A DNA stretch of 64,000 nucleotides from Pelodera strongyloides (GCA_036852015.1 JAANDG010000149.1:1-64000); one strand, 5' to 3'. Shown: positions 50,301 through 61,779, counted from the first letter of the stretch. Made by a program: numbers and translations. Notes: a model not told the origin generated them from the sequence alone.

Positions 50301-53300
50301 GAGAGGCAGGCATATACAGTAAAATAAACCAGTGATTAAAGAAACCCCTCTTTGCGTCGTGTAAATCCAACGCTAACAAATTTTCAAATATCACAAACTT
50401 ATAATCTACGTTTCTAATGTACGGCATAAACTAAGATATGAAAGAATTAACCAAAACCCAGGAATGTAGTGCAAAAGTCTACCTTATATCCTCCCTCGGT
50501 CTCTGAGTCCGAGTCATCCATAAGGCGCATGTCGCCAAAGTCGCTCATGTTCCGGCGGTTAATGTCCAACTAAAAGAGAGTTGAGTAAAAAGGTGGAAAA
50601 ATCACGGCGAAAGCGAACAATCAACTGCAGAGCAGAAATAAAAAAGCAGCATGTTTCGCCCACGATACATAGTAGATCACCCAAAAGACTTGGCTTCCAA
50701 TACGCGGTCCAGTGCTCACGTGTCGTTGAATAACAAAGTCGGAAACCACCAAACACGACTGATGATGAGTTCGTATGATTAATGCATAATGGGGTTTCTA
50801 AGTATGGTGAAAATTTACAGTATCTTGGAAATTTGGAAATACAGAACATTTTTTTTCCATATTCTATATGCAGGTTTCGTGCAGAAATACAGAATCACAC
50901 AGAATTTTTGGGATATTTGGAAACCCCATGAACCAATAAGCACAACTATCACTAACCATTACTCCATCGAGACTCTTGTTCTGTGTGACTCTAAACTTCT
51001 TGACCAACAGACGATCCGCTACCGAATACAGACAGACGTAATTAAAGTCTCCGCCCACTAGAAGCAATTGCCCATCGGGCGAGAAGCACAGAGAAGTCAG
51101 GGTTCTAAAAAATCAGAATCACATTACGGTAAGTCGCGAAATCTCAATCTACCAATAGTTTCGCATTTTCGCAATGGACAATTTTCAAAAAAGCAAAAAA
51201 ATCTTGAAAGTGAACTAGTGAACTAAGGCAGCATTGGGAACGACAATACGAATACGACAGATAATTTTCCCCATTTTTAACAACTACGCAACAGGTCAGC
51301 CTCACTTATTCTTCTCTGACGTCTCCCTCCTAATCTGCTCATATTGTGACCGTCCAGCATCAATATCCAGGGCTGCATCGATCGTTCCGATTTGTTGATT
51401 GGCCTGGAAGGAAATTTTATAATTTTATAACTATCGTGCTTTTTATACCATAATTTATACCACATACCACATTTACCATAGTTTATACCATAGCCCGAAG
51501 ACGTCGAGCAATTTGTCATCTGGAACTCGTCGCCTACTGCTCAGGACCTCTGCGGAACATGTAATAAGCAAACAATGAATCTGTATTTTCACCCTTGAAT
51601 AAAGGTGCACGCTCTTGAAGCGTAAAACAAATTTTAATTTTTTTTTAAATCCATCGTACTAACGTACTATTCATTTTCAACTCTTAAAATCCATCTCAAG
51701 ATAGAAGAAAGCACGAAGGCAGGGATCCACGCAACTCGCTCAAGCTGCTGAAGATGGATCTCTAGGTAGGGTACCTAAGGTCTAGATCATAAATTTACTA
51801 CGAAAAATACCGACTGCCGGTAAATTTTTTGGCTTATTTCTTTATCATAAATCGCAAGATAAACAATAAAAGAAAATAAATATAAATTAGAACCGCACCC
51901 GCACGACGCACGATAAACTAGAAGACAAAAAAAGTAATCGAGGAAACGGGGGTAGAGCTGAAAGTGATCACCTTGGTGAAGAAAGTGATGACAGAATCCA
52001 TGGTGAGGACGGCAAGAAGACCTCCGCAAGGAGACCACTCCACCGCCAGACATTCACACACCATGTCCGTAGACTCAGAGGTACTATCCGTGATATTCCA
52101 CACCCTGGAACAACAATTTGAAGTTACAACTATCGGATTTACCATTAAAATTAGGACCTGTTGAGGTTACGCAATTCAGGTAGAGTTGGTAAAAAGATAG
52201 ATGGAACCTATCCGTGATATTCCACGTCCTAAAGCAAATCTTGTTCGCGTTCGACATACCACAGATGAACATTTACACACGGCGTAAATATCTACGGTAC
52301 GCGGAAAAAAATACGCCCCACAGAAATAACGAGACAAACTTTGAGTACTTAAAATTAGGCCCGTTCGTAACAACTCCACAAAGATTAAAGATATTGAGAA
52401 AAGAACAAAAACAAAAACAAAGTAGTTAGTCGTTGCATAATTCAAAGCTTTCAACCCAACACAGTGAGGGGAGGGGGAGGGGGGTGTATGAATAATGAAG
52501 TAAAGCTAATTATCTTACTTGAACGTCTTATCCCAAGAACAAGTGGCGAGTGAGTTTCCGTGAAGTGAGACATCGGCCACAATGGATGTGTGAGCGGAGA
52601 GAACATCCAGCAGACGGCCGTTCTCCATACTCCAGATGAACACCTACATTATGGCCGCGTATACAAAAACAAAAAAAAGTCAAATTTGCCAGTGGAGAGT
52701 GAAATTCTCCCCAGCAATATTAACTCCCGGTTCACGAATCTCATACCCTCATACGTAAATGCGACAAAAAACGAAATGAATCTTAAATGAACTGCAAACT
52801 ACAACCAAGTTTCCTAGCAATAAAACCTTGCCCAACCACAACTTACATTGAACACTTCCTTGGCTGCAGCCACAACAATATCTCCGGACGAATCAACGGC
52901 CAATGCACCGAGTTGTGTTGGCTCGGGGCATACAAGCGTGCGGAAGTTGCGATATCTGCAAAGACGATAAATATCAATATTAAAGCGGTATGGCACGTGG
53001 TTTTTTCAGGTGCCCGCATGTCTTAAACACCACGTGATATACAGTGCTAATATGAAAATTGTATACAGCACTCCCACCGAGATCAGAAATAAGAAAAAAA
53101 AGGACAACGGACTCGTGACTCGTCTCACCTTTTCAGATCATGTGCCCTAACAGTTCCGTCCAACGAAGCACTGAGGACGGCCTTGCCCGACTGTGTCCAC
53201 GCAACACTGCTCACTCCAGAAGTGTGCTCGTCAAAGGTGACAGTGCAGAAACCGTTTCGCACCGACCAGATTTTCACCTAAAATCACACAAAAGCCCTAC

Positions 53301-56300
53301 TGAAAACGGAAAGAAACAAAGTGCTCGAATAAAATACATAAGAAAATGAATAAATAATGTGGAACAGTGGAACAATTATTCGGATCTTGTCTGCTAAGGC
53401 TCAGCTCACTCACGTAGGAACTGGTTCGGAACTAGCCTGCGCCTGCATCATGTGTCTCCTTTCTCTTTATTTATTTTCGTTATTTTCGTATTTATTTACT
53501 GCTCATAAAGATTTAGAATTATGTTCTAGCTGCTAGCGTATCGAGACTTGCGGTATTTGTATATAACACTTTCTCATAACAAAGGGCCAGGGAACAAGGG
53601 GACTAGCTTTGATGTACTCCTCTCATTATCATTTTTATGCTTATATGAATGGCTCTCTGCTAAAGAATCCGATGATAATTTGGAATGTGTTTATATTGAT
53701 TTTGCTAAGGCGTTTGATGTTGTTAACCACCGTTTTCTCTTACATAAGCTTGAGAATTATGGAGTTTCTGACATAATGCTTAATTGGATTAGTTCTTATC
53801 TTGCAAACCGCACCTTTCAAGTTACATACCAGAATACCTTGTCTTCTATCAAACCTTGCTCTAGTGGAGTACATCAGGGTAGTGTTTTAGGCCCGTTGCT
53901 TTTCTTAATTTTTATTAATGACATTGATTGATTCTTTCCGTTGGTTCTTTTAAAACCCGCATTGACGAGCTTGATTTAATCGAGCTTTATGAAGTAGCAA
54001 ATAGAAACATTCACCCTTAGTTATTCACATGTACCTCCACTTCATTGTTGTACATAGTTTTTTTCACTTGTTATATGCGCTTTATTACTCTCATTGTTGT
54101 TTGTTTTGTTGTCGTTGTTGTTATAGTATTGTTGTCGTTTTTTTTTGTCTTCCGCTTTACTTCGGTGTACACTGAATAGAGTATTCATATATATTAGGGC
54201 GCATTCGAGATGGACATTTTCCGGAAATGAAAAGAAAAAAGTGGTTCGAGATGGACACCGCGAAAAAAAATAATGCATGCAAAATAATTGTCGAAAATGC
54301 AAATGCACCGTAATTGAAACTAAAATCAATCGATCATCTACATGTTAATGCGTGGCAATTGCATTATTTTTAGGTGAAATCCATCTTGAACCAAAAGTTT
54401 TTTTCGTCTTTTCCGGAAATGTCCATCTCGAATGCGCCCTTACCATTTTATATTCACGTAAACAAAAATACCTTTCCATCCTCTGCTCCAGTAGCAATAA
54501 GACTTCCATCAGGACTGAACTTCGTCGAGAGCACTCGCTCCGAATGCGACTGCTGTTTCATCACATATGTCTCGCTCTAAAGGAGGAAACCGTGCAATGA
54601 GGCTTGCAATATAGTTCACCAAAAATCAGTAAATTATAGGCATTGCTCAAAAAATATTAACCAGAACAGTACCTTGACGGCGCAAGACCGGTGCGATACA
54701 AAAATAGAGATACAAGTCAGTGCAATGCAATTTCGAGTTATTTCTTTACCCAGGCTCAACTAAAGGACTAAAACTGCGCTGACATTTTCTGATAATGGCA
54801 GTTTTGGAGTGAACGTTAAAGGGAATGTCAAGCCGGTTTTTCATGTTGGGCTCAAAAAAAAGCTTGTTTTGAAGGTGAGGAAAGTAAAAATAAAAATAAA
54901 CAAAAACTTTCATGTAAGAAGAAAAACAATTTCAAACCGCTCCAAAAAAAACTCCCTCAGTCAGTATGGGATTCGAGTCGTGCGGACAGAGCTAAGCCAA
55001 ATCTCTGTCCACGGGACGTTTGAATTTACGAGGCTTTTAGGCAGCGAAGAAAAAGAGGAGGGCGTAAGAGAAATTTTTGAAGTCAGCAAAGAAAAAGAGG
55101 AGGGCGCGAGAGAAATTGTTTCAACTACGGTACTTTGTGACAGCGTGCTATAGAATATCTGTGAATCAGGCTTGACATGCGCTTTAAAGGGACTGTCAAG
55201 CCGGTTTTGCATGTTGGGCTCAGAAAAAAGCTTGCCTTTTGAAGGTAAGGAAAGTGAAAATAAAAATAAACAAAAACTTTCATGTAAGAAGAAAAACGAT
55301 TTCAAACCCCTCCAAAAAACTCCTTCAGTATGGGATTCGAGTCGTGTGGACAAAATCAGAACTATTATCTGCCGCAGGACCGTTTGCTGTCAGACAGCAA
55401 AGAAAAAGAGGAGGGCGCGAGAGAAATTTGTTTAAGTCAGCAAAGGAAAAGAGGAGAGCGTGAGAGAAATTGTGTAAACTACGGTAGCTGTGACAGCGTG
55501 TTATAGAATATCTGTGAATCAGGCTTGACATGCCCTTTAAGGGTGAACGAGGAATGCCATGAATATAATATGCAAATATAAATTTCCCCACCTGCCACTC
55601 CCATACGATAAGTTGTGCAGTGGTTCCCTTTCCACAACCAACTGCCAACCAGTCTCCGGTTCGGTTGATGGCAAGGGTGGAAATGCGTACGTCGGATAAT
55701 CTGAATAGGAATACACATAAGAAACCATTAGATTTTGACGTATGAAATACCCATCAAAATATAATCACAATATCACAAACAAATTGTAAAATCGTTTTGT
55801 TCAACTATTGAACTGAGCAGCATCACAAAATAATGGTTTATAATTTCCGTCTCGTCATTCGGTATCGATGATCAATACTCTAACTGCTACACTAGTTAAT
55901 TAATTTTATGCGCAATCCGTAACCCTTGTTATTCTCACCTCAAATTATGCACGAGCGAGAATGTGGGCAATTCGTGAAGGACGAAAACTCCATTGGAGAA
56001 ACCAGTGACGAGTAGGTTGGTGTCCTTTTGGAAGGCAGCGTCCGTCACGTCAACATCGGTATCAAAGGAACTTCCAGCAACATCTTGGAGTTTGGCCCTA
56101 CAAAAATATCAATGAAAAATTGGAACCTCCCTGGAACATGCAAAAAAAAAGACCTTGGCTTTCACCCACCCCGACATAAAAGGAAAATAACAAGAGATAA
56201 CGACCAGCCAGAAAAAGACTTATTGTTAGCTTTCCTGGCTCCTAGGCAACAATCTGGTCTATTGTGAAAAACTGGCGTGGAGCGGACTCGAACCCGCGTC

Positions 56301-58410
56301 ACTTGTCTACTCGACAAGCCTCACCGGTTGAGCTACACACATCCATTTTCCACTCAACCAATACTGATTGTCCCTAGCACCGGATTACACACAGAGGGGT
56401 GAGTTGCCCCATTCGGCGCATCTACCCAACTTACTTAAGTATCTCTTACAGCTTACAGGCAAATAGGAGGAACATGTAACATGTGATCGCAAACCATGTA
56501 CTTAAAATTTATCGATACAACTACCAACTTGTGTGTCTTTGTGAATTCCATAAATTCCAATTCCTCCTTTTTGACGTCTTCCGTTTGACTGTTCACACAT
56601 TCTTCAATTTCGAGCTCGCTCGGCTAAACATGAGAAAATGAGAAGTTATTTACTAATAAACAATAAAGTGCTATTTATCAGGAATTTAAAAAAAAATATA
56701 TTTAAGGAAAAAACTCCGAATAAACATATGCACTGCGTCCATTGCAGATGAACTTTTTTTTACATGCATACAAATCTCATCTCACCACTTCAAATCTAAT
56801 TCACAAACGGGAACAAATCTAAGCAAACCCGTAACTAATATTCATAAAAGTAGAATAAATCCGAGAATATACACTTACCAATATGCTGGCATCGAAGACA
56901 TTCGCCTGTCCTCTGTGATCAACTGTGACAACCTGAATGAAAAAAAAGTTTTAAGAACTTCAAAATAAGTTTTTTTTCTAAAGAGATTTCAAGTCGTTCC
57001 GCGCACCTATGTACTAGGTGTAAGTTATCCCTTTACGGATCAGATGGGCACAAGCATACAATGCAGGGAAAGTAATCATAAAGGCAAAATCTTGCACATG
57101 ATATTCCAAAAAATTCTAAAGAGATTTCAAGGCCTCGGTGGCCCATTGGAAACGTCCGCGCTTCGCAGTCAGCCGACCCGAGTTCGAATCCAGCCACAAC
57201 GCTCACTCAATGCCACCGAGGCGGGGAAAATCGAGGCGAATCCCCCATTGCCTAGCCTGAAGACTTCGAGGGATTTGTCCTTTCGTCTCGTCGTCAAACA
57301 CTCTGTATAACTCCACAAAACCTCATTGGAAAGATCAAGGATCGACTTTATCTGAAGAAAAATCTCCACTCCACGCATTCCCCCCGCGGATTGAAGAAGC
57401 ACGACGCTAGAAACCTTCCGCACTTGTTCCATGTACTTGATTGATGTTGTATCTGATTGATTGTATGTGTGAATAAAGTAGTGATATTTGAGTTCCGCAC
57501 ACCTATGTACTAGGTGTAAGTTATCCCTTTACGGATCAGATGGGCACAAGCATACAATGCAGGGAAAGTAATCATAAAGGCAAAATCATGCACATGATAT
57601 TCCAAAAAACCTTGAAGATAATAAATGAAAGAAACTTACATCATAAGAGTTCTTGAAGAAAGCCGCCATGACAATCCGACCCCAGTTGGCACCAAGTGGC
57701 AAGGCTTTGAATGGTTTTACACCAATCCACCGTCCACGAATAGCGGGTACCACGCGGGCAACCTTATCCTCGCAACCCACCACGGTTAGTCTAAATAAAT
57801 ATAAAATAAACCGACATGGCTTGCATAGGAAAAGGGGGAAGTATTTTGATGATGGTTCCCTGGGGCCAACCATTTCTCGAAAACCGTCGTCAACTGGTCC
57901 CCACATGGTCAGGGAAATGGTCAATGATCAGTCACCGAACGGTTTCGGTGCAAAAGCATATTTAACCATTCACAATGTCCTTTACGAATTTATCCATGTT
58001 GTAACTGTTACGGAACCAAAGTCACTTAACTAACCTCGAATCATCCGACCAATCTATCGTAGTCAATGGTTCGGCTGCAACACGAATAGTTTGCACGAGA
58101 TGGAATGGTCGGAACATATTCTGTTCCATACTGCCAACCTAAATAAACAGGGTAAAAAAATAAGACGAAGTTGACTGGATGGCAGGAAATTTCACAAACA
58201 TTTTCGTGCGCCACTGATCATTCGTGCTCAAGGAGCAGAAACGAATGCAACCACTAACGTTTCCGCGAGTAAGCATTGGTGAGACCGGCCTCAGGCAGTG
58301 AACAAGTTTCCATCAGTTTGGAAATCACTCCGACACAAAATAATAATTACTTGCCTCGTGGATTTGCAGGTCAGTGTCTGGTAGACATGCGATGTACCTG
58401 AAAAAAAAAC

Positions 58411-58477
<67 letters not shown>

Positions 58478-59939
58478 AAAACCAAACATAAGTACTCGTA
58501 ATCTTCAAATACTCCGAAACCTAATTCAATCTGGCAGTCTGGCACTAGAAGTCTCGCTCAAAGACTACAAAAAAAAATTCAAAACCCAGCTCACCCTACG
58601 TTTTACACATGTCCACGAGTAATAAGTAAGAAGAAGTATTCAATAGAATAAACACAATAGTGAGTTAGTAACTGACTTCCTGTTAGGAGAGAATGCTAGT
58701 GCATGGGGAACTTTTCCCATCGCCGGTCGCATCTTATGGATGACGGTTTCTGTGGCCATGTTGACATACATCACGTTTCCAGCTGAATCAAAGCAATTAT
58801 ATGACAATTAACACAAAGAAACGTTGCACGAGTAACATAATTCTCTTACTAATTATGTTAATATATAGTATAGAATTATTCTATATTTGTACAGTTTTCT
58901 TTGTAAACTATTTCTTAGTACGCCGTTTTACAAATTACCTTATTTCCTTACTATTATTTTTCTTTGTACATTTTGACCTACATCTTCGGTTTTGTATTAA
59001 AACATTAACCTGTGTAGAACGAAATAATTTTTTTTTAAATAATCGAGACTGTATAAAAATGCAATTAAGCGTTTGGCCAGACCGAACAATACACATTCTC
59101 CCTCTGCGAAAAAAAAGAACTCAACAAAAATAATAAAACTAGCCTTCATCAACGACAATCAGATGGCTTCCATTTGAACTGAGCGACATCGCAGTAATAC
59201 TGAACTCGCAGTCCAATTCGAGCGTACGCGATGTGTTGCTGAAATGAAACAAAATGTGACAGTATATCAAGCGAGGTAATTATTTTCCTTCAATTTCAAT
59301 GCTAACTTCCTTTGTTTGCCTCCAATTAATCTGACTCTGGGCATTGCGTGGCCAAATCAGTGTGTAAAATTACGCATCAACCATATCCGGATTTATACCC
59401 TGATACGACTGATGAATATAATTAATAAAAATCCTCACTTCTTCAAATCGAATATGGAAACTTTGTTGCCAACTGGACTGAAAACCGAGTAGCCATCTGG
59501 GGAAAACAACACATTGCCATTCTTATACACTGATCCTACGAGGGAAGCGAACTGAAAATGCACATCATGGCAAAGAGTTGAAGCGGTATAACAGTCGGTT
59601 TTTGAAATGCATGCTGGGTGTTGTATCCAAATATAGTGTAAGCAAATAACTGCGCGATTTTTTCTTCTAATAATATTCATTTGCATACAACATACAACAA
59701 TGGGGTGCTCCTATACTTGCTTCAAAAATCGGGCGTTATTTCGCATTAAGATAGCGCAACATTTTAGTATGAATTAAGCCGTTACACCTATTCATTCTCG
59801 AAACTGAAGAGTATTCAGTGAAGAGAACACGCATGCTATTTTCTCCGCAACATGAAGTGTAACTGTAAAGCTCCCTCCGAATGGACACTGAATACCCGAC
59901 AAACTGGAAAAGAACACATACTCTGAAGTTTGTATCCAT
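47332..59939 (-). CDS. PWP2: PWP2/UTP1, WD40 subunit of the SSU processome
   Basis: Exons: 59939-59922, 59551-59439, 59238-59144, 58782-58677, 58397-58355, 58138-58035, 57790-57640, 56932-56879, 56623-56529, 56097-55939, 55700-55592, 54576-54472, 53277-53129, 52955-52847, 52643-52519, 52104-51972, 51403-51306, 51104-50957, 50569-50483, 50279-50183, 49978-49864, 49602-49499, 49316-49210, 48057-47939, 47440-47332. All phases agree; 883 aa, near the usual 900-920. It opens MDTNFRFASLVGSVYKNGNV, matching the family N terminus. Tandem WD40 propellers fill about residues 10-690 (SPDGYSVFSPVGNKVSIFDL, GDWLAVGCGKG, SPDGSLIATGAEDGK, SASLDGTVRAHDL, YRNFRTLVCPEPTQ). An Utp12-type domain lies at about 730-845 (ALMAALRLNESKLI). 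The known role is UTP-B scaffolding of pre-18S rRNA in the nucleolus. Two introns use GC donors (after 59,144 and 58,355). Confidence 0.95.
47496..47676. mobile_element. MITE, TTAAAGCGAAAT family, in PWP2 last intron
   Basis: TTAAAGCGAAATACCGGCCG on the left and CGGCCAGTATTTCGCGTTAA on the right. Inner blocks TTTTGAAATGCATTGCGTAC and GATGCGTTTCAAAAACC are paired. Confidence 0.75.
48256..48642 (+). CDS. Unknown plus-strand ORF inside a PWP2 intron
   Basis: A stop-free plus-strand frame of about 129 codons runs from about 48,256 to the TGA at 48,640, opposite to PWP2 and inside its intron between the exons at 49,316-49,210 and 48,057-47,939. The first part is basic (KTPELSHINVRRAETPKQRH...), then Pro-rich (PTAEPPVPLIPLL), then a likely helix (LDHFSESFGKAFESAMEKAF). 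No ATG starts the frame; an AG at about 48,285 could be an acceptor, making this a last exon. AATAAA follows at 48,819. Codon use looks protein-like. Family unknown. Possibilities are a nested gene's terminal exon, a retrocopy 3' end, or the tail of an unrecognised transposon. Confidence 0.4.
   Translation, partial: CFQFRLKKTPELSHINVRRAETPKQRHEGYLRRKAAREEPLTPCVPEIKEPTSPIENTREELQLVMPSPQLSVIKPIAHPVQLPTAEPPVPLIPLLDQQSLDHFSESFGKAFESAMEKAFIEKYGCKD
48999..49042 (-). pseudogene. Partial copy of a PWP2 exon (donor edge)
   Basis: The last approximately 44 nt of the PWP2 exon 49,316-49,210 (encoding GDVVWTSPHIHF) recur 211 bp downstream in transcription, followed by GTAATG. The full exon joins in phase with its neighbours; the copy lacks an acceptor. 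Confidence 0.7.
51542..51626 (+). mobile_element. Truncated SINE 3' end in a PWP2 intron
   Basis: It matches the 3' part of the SINE at 30,097-30,316: GACCTCTGCGGAACATGTAA through CACCCTTGAATAAAGGTGCA and CTCTTGAAGCGTAA. It lies between the exons at 52,104-51,972 and 51,403-51,306. Confidence 0.7.
52209..52228 (-). pseudogene. Partial copy of a PWP2 exon (acceptor edge)
   Basis: An acceptor plus the first 20 nt of the exon 52,104-51,972 (TTAG then a GTGGAATATCACGGATAG block) recurs 124 bp upstream in transcription. It runs into a frame that cannot continue the protein. The intact exon is used in the assembled gene. Confidence 0.6.
53548..53931 (+). pseudogene. Truncated non-LTR (LINE) reverse transcriptase fragment
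   Basis: The plus-strand frame encodes the RT palm start: YIDFAKAFDVVNH, LHKLENYGV, WISSYLANR and SGVHQGSVLGPLLFLIFIND. It stops (TGA) just before the catalytic YxDD block, and upstream endonuclease sequence is absent, so it is a dead fragment. The wording is typical of CR1/Jockey-like elements. It sits in the PWP2 intron between the exons at 54,576-54,472 and 53,277-53,129, antisense to the gene. Confidence 0.85.
54194..54442. mobile_element. MITE with TTAGGGCGCATTCGAGATGG ends
   Basis: The left end TTAGGGCGCATTCGAGATGG, then ACATTTTCCGGAAATG, is mirrored at the right (CATTTCCGGAAAAGACG reversed, then CCATCTCGAATGCGCCCTTA). It resembles in plan the element at 24,098-24,357. It lies in a PWP2 intron. 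Confidence 0.75.
54816..55187. mobile_element. MITE, TTAAAGGGA(A/C)TGTCAAGCC family, copy 1
   Basis: It starts TTAAAGGGAATGTCAAGCCG and ends GGCTTGACATGCGCTTTAA. It contains AACAAAAACTTTCATGTAAG and AAAGAGGAGGGCG blocks. It lies in a PWP2 intron and is directly followed by a second copy. Confidence 0.8.
55184..55540. mobile_element. MITE, TTAAAGGGACTGTCAAGCC family, copy 2
   Basis: This is a second member in the same orientation, beginning in the TTAA that ends copy 1 and ending GGCTTGACATGCCCTTTAA. The two are about 85-90% alike by eye, so they are not a recent simple duplication. The sharing of a TTAA fits insertion into a TTAA target. Confidence 0.8.
56275..56345 (-). repeat. Pseudo-tRNA / SINE head
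   Basis: The minus strand has TAGCTCAACCGG (A box), a CTTGT...ACAAG anticodon-like hairpin, and GCGGGTTCGAGTCCGC (B box). The acceptor stem does not pair and the T loop is one base short, so a working tRNA is unlikely. It lies in the PWP2 intron between 56,623-56,529 and 56,097-55,939. Confidence 0.5.
56981..57608 (+). mobile_element. SINE insertion between direct repeats in PWP2 intron
   Basis: A plus-strand tRNA-like head (GGTGGCCCATTGG, GAGTTCGAATCC; 57,133-57,200) and a body ending TGTATGTGTGAATAAAGTAG (to about 57,490) are flanked by an approximately 112-bp direct repeat: TTCCGC(G/A)CACCTATGTAC... at 57,000-57,110 and 57,495-57,607. A further CTAAAGAGATTTCAAG repeat flanks the left copy (about 56,978 and 57,116). 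The tail relates to the SINE at 2,224-2,562. Confidence 0.65.
58418..58476. repeat. Long poly(A) tract in PWP2 intron
   Basis: Nearly 60 uninterrupted A's lie on the plus strand in the intron between 58,782-58,677 and 58,397-58,355. The plus-strand sequence before it contains no recognised gene. Confidence 0.85.
59577..59749. mobile_element. MITE, TTAAAGCG-related, in PWP2 intron 1
   Basis: TTGAAGCGGTATAACAGTCG and TTTTTGAAATGCATGC on the left pair with GCTTCAAAAATCGGGCG and TATTTCGCATTAA on the right. The ends have decayed from TTAAAGCG. It lies between PWP2 exons 1 and 2. Confidence 0.65.
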
Positions 59940-61779
59940 CGATGAAATGTCTAACGTGATTGATATATGAACTCCCTGAAAAGGACACAATGAAGTTATG
60001 CAACAAGCGAACCTCATAGCGAAATCACAAAAGAAATGGGAAAGGACGAAAAACGAATAAAAGAAGAACAAAAGTGAGACTCAAAATTCGCGAAACTACG
60101 TCGGACTAGTGCATACTCCCGTCCGCACACATGTCCGCGCGACACAAATAAATTTCTAAAATTCTTCTAAAAAGGAAGCTTTGTACTGGGCCGCGCACCT
60201 TGGGAGGGTATAAAACGCGGTCCGCCGGTCCTGCGGTCCGCGGTCCACTTTGAAAATGGCACCGTGCTATAAAAAACCGCCCATGCGTTCGTTACCACAG
60301 TCACGCCCCAACTTACATATTACTGTAGTTTTTATTTTTTAATGGGGTCTCGATGTATGGCAAAAACAGCGCATTTTGCTTCCAAGTATCAAATGTGCAT
60401 CTCGTGTACGATTTTGCATACACCTTTGAAAGTAGAAAATGCAACATAATGGGGTTTCCATGTATGCGATTCGCACCTGCGAAAATGTCAAACCGCTGTC
60501 CATGTTCGAGTCAATGTAAATGACAAGGTCCCGCAGCGATTTTGGATCTAGTATGGATCTATTTCAAAATAGTACGGATTTATTTCAAATAGTATGGATC
60601 TGATACACTTTCGCTGCAGGACCATGTCAAACGTGCGATTCGCATGGGTTACGGTAGGCAGTTGACATGCATGTAAAATGACTTGAACATGGACAGCGGT
60701 TTGACATTTTCGCAGGTGCGAATCGCATACATGGAAACCCCATTAGAGGAGGCGAAAATGCACAGTTTATGCACGCTCGAAAAAAATAGTCCTGTGGCTA
60801 CCGCGCGCGGGACCATTTTTTGGCGGTCTGTAGTTGTTGTCGTGTAGTGCCAATCTACGGTAATTAAAGCCCATGGAAACCAAAAGGCCCGATTTCGCCC
60901 GGATCCTGGCTCAAATAACCCCGATTTCGCCCGGATCAGGGCCCTCAAAAAATCCGGCCTTGATCCGGGCGAAATTGGGCCCTGATCCGGGCGAATCGGG
61001 GTTATTTGGAAAATGATCCGGGCGAAATCGGGGTCAAATTAGATCGGGGTCAAACTATCGGCCAATGGAATACCTGCAGTAGTTATGAATGTGTAGTTCT
61101 GCTCACATTAAAAATGCTAATCATGCTCATGGGCGGTGTCCCTTACGCGCCTATCCGACCTTCCTTAACGATGGTATCCCCATCGTACGCACATGCGAAA
61201 CATAAGCCAAAGTTTGCTTCTTCCTCGGGCCATGGTAAATAAACAAATATATAACATGCTTCCCTCATTTCCAGATGTCTAACATCTCACCAGTTGTGAC
61301 TACTATCACAATACTCCTGTCTGTCTCATGGCCTAACGTTGTGATGAAACCCCTATTAACCGTGGATAGTCTGCGCAATACAGAGCAAACAGATATAGTC
61401 CAAAGAAACAGCTAATGACAGGATATTATTATATCACACTTCCTGGGATGATTATGGGATATTGGACATAGTGCTTATAATCGTTATCCTAGCAGCAAAT
61501 TGTATATGACGCTTTTGGGTCACGACCCTACTACCAGTTTAGCGTAACTCTCGTCGCGAAACCACGCCGACCACACTTCGGCCATTTGCATAAAGAAAGT
61601 TCCTCATGTGAAAGCAAAACATTATAATAACAACGGATTAAAATCGCGTTCCCGTACCCGCAATACCCGGTTGCTTCTTGCAAATGATGACTTCTATAAA
61701 CAAATATGCTATCATATGACGTTTGCCAACAATTCGTACGTCGAAACGATTTACGTCTCCCGCTGAAAAACAACGTACT
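59940..61779. other. Interval upstream of PWP2 with fold-back repeats
   Basis: No exon is supported beyond the PWP2 start. CCTTTTCAG at about 59,975 could be a leader acceptor 5' of the PWP2 ATG. An approximately 300-bp fold-back element at 60,438-60,745 has TAATGGGGTTTCCATGTATG ends and paired GCGATTCGCACCTGCGAAAA blocks. A block of CCCGATTTCGCCCGGATC repeats folding on itself spans 60,864-61,050. Confidence 0.5.

Noticed and set aside
50789..51061. Plus-strand ORF
   Set aside because: Largely antisense to a well-supported PWP2 exon (51,104-50,957).
56275..56345. tRNA gene on the minus strand
   Set aside because: Boxes A and B are good, but the acceptor stem does not pair and the T loop is short; SINE head or pseudo-tRNA fits better.
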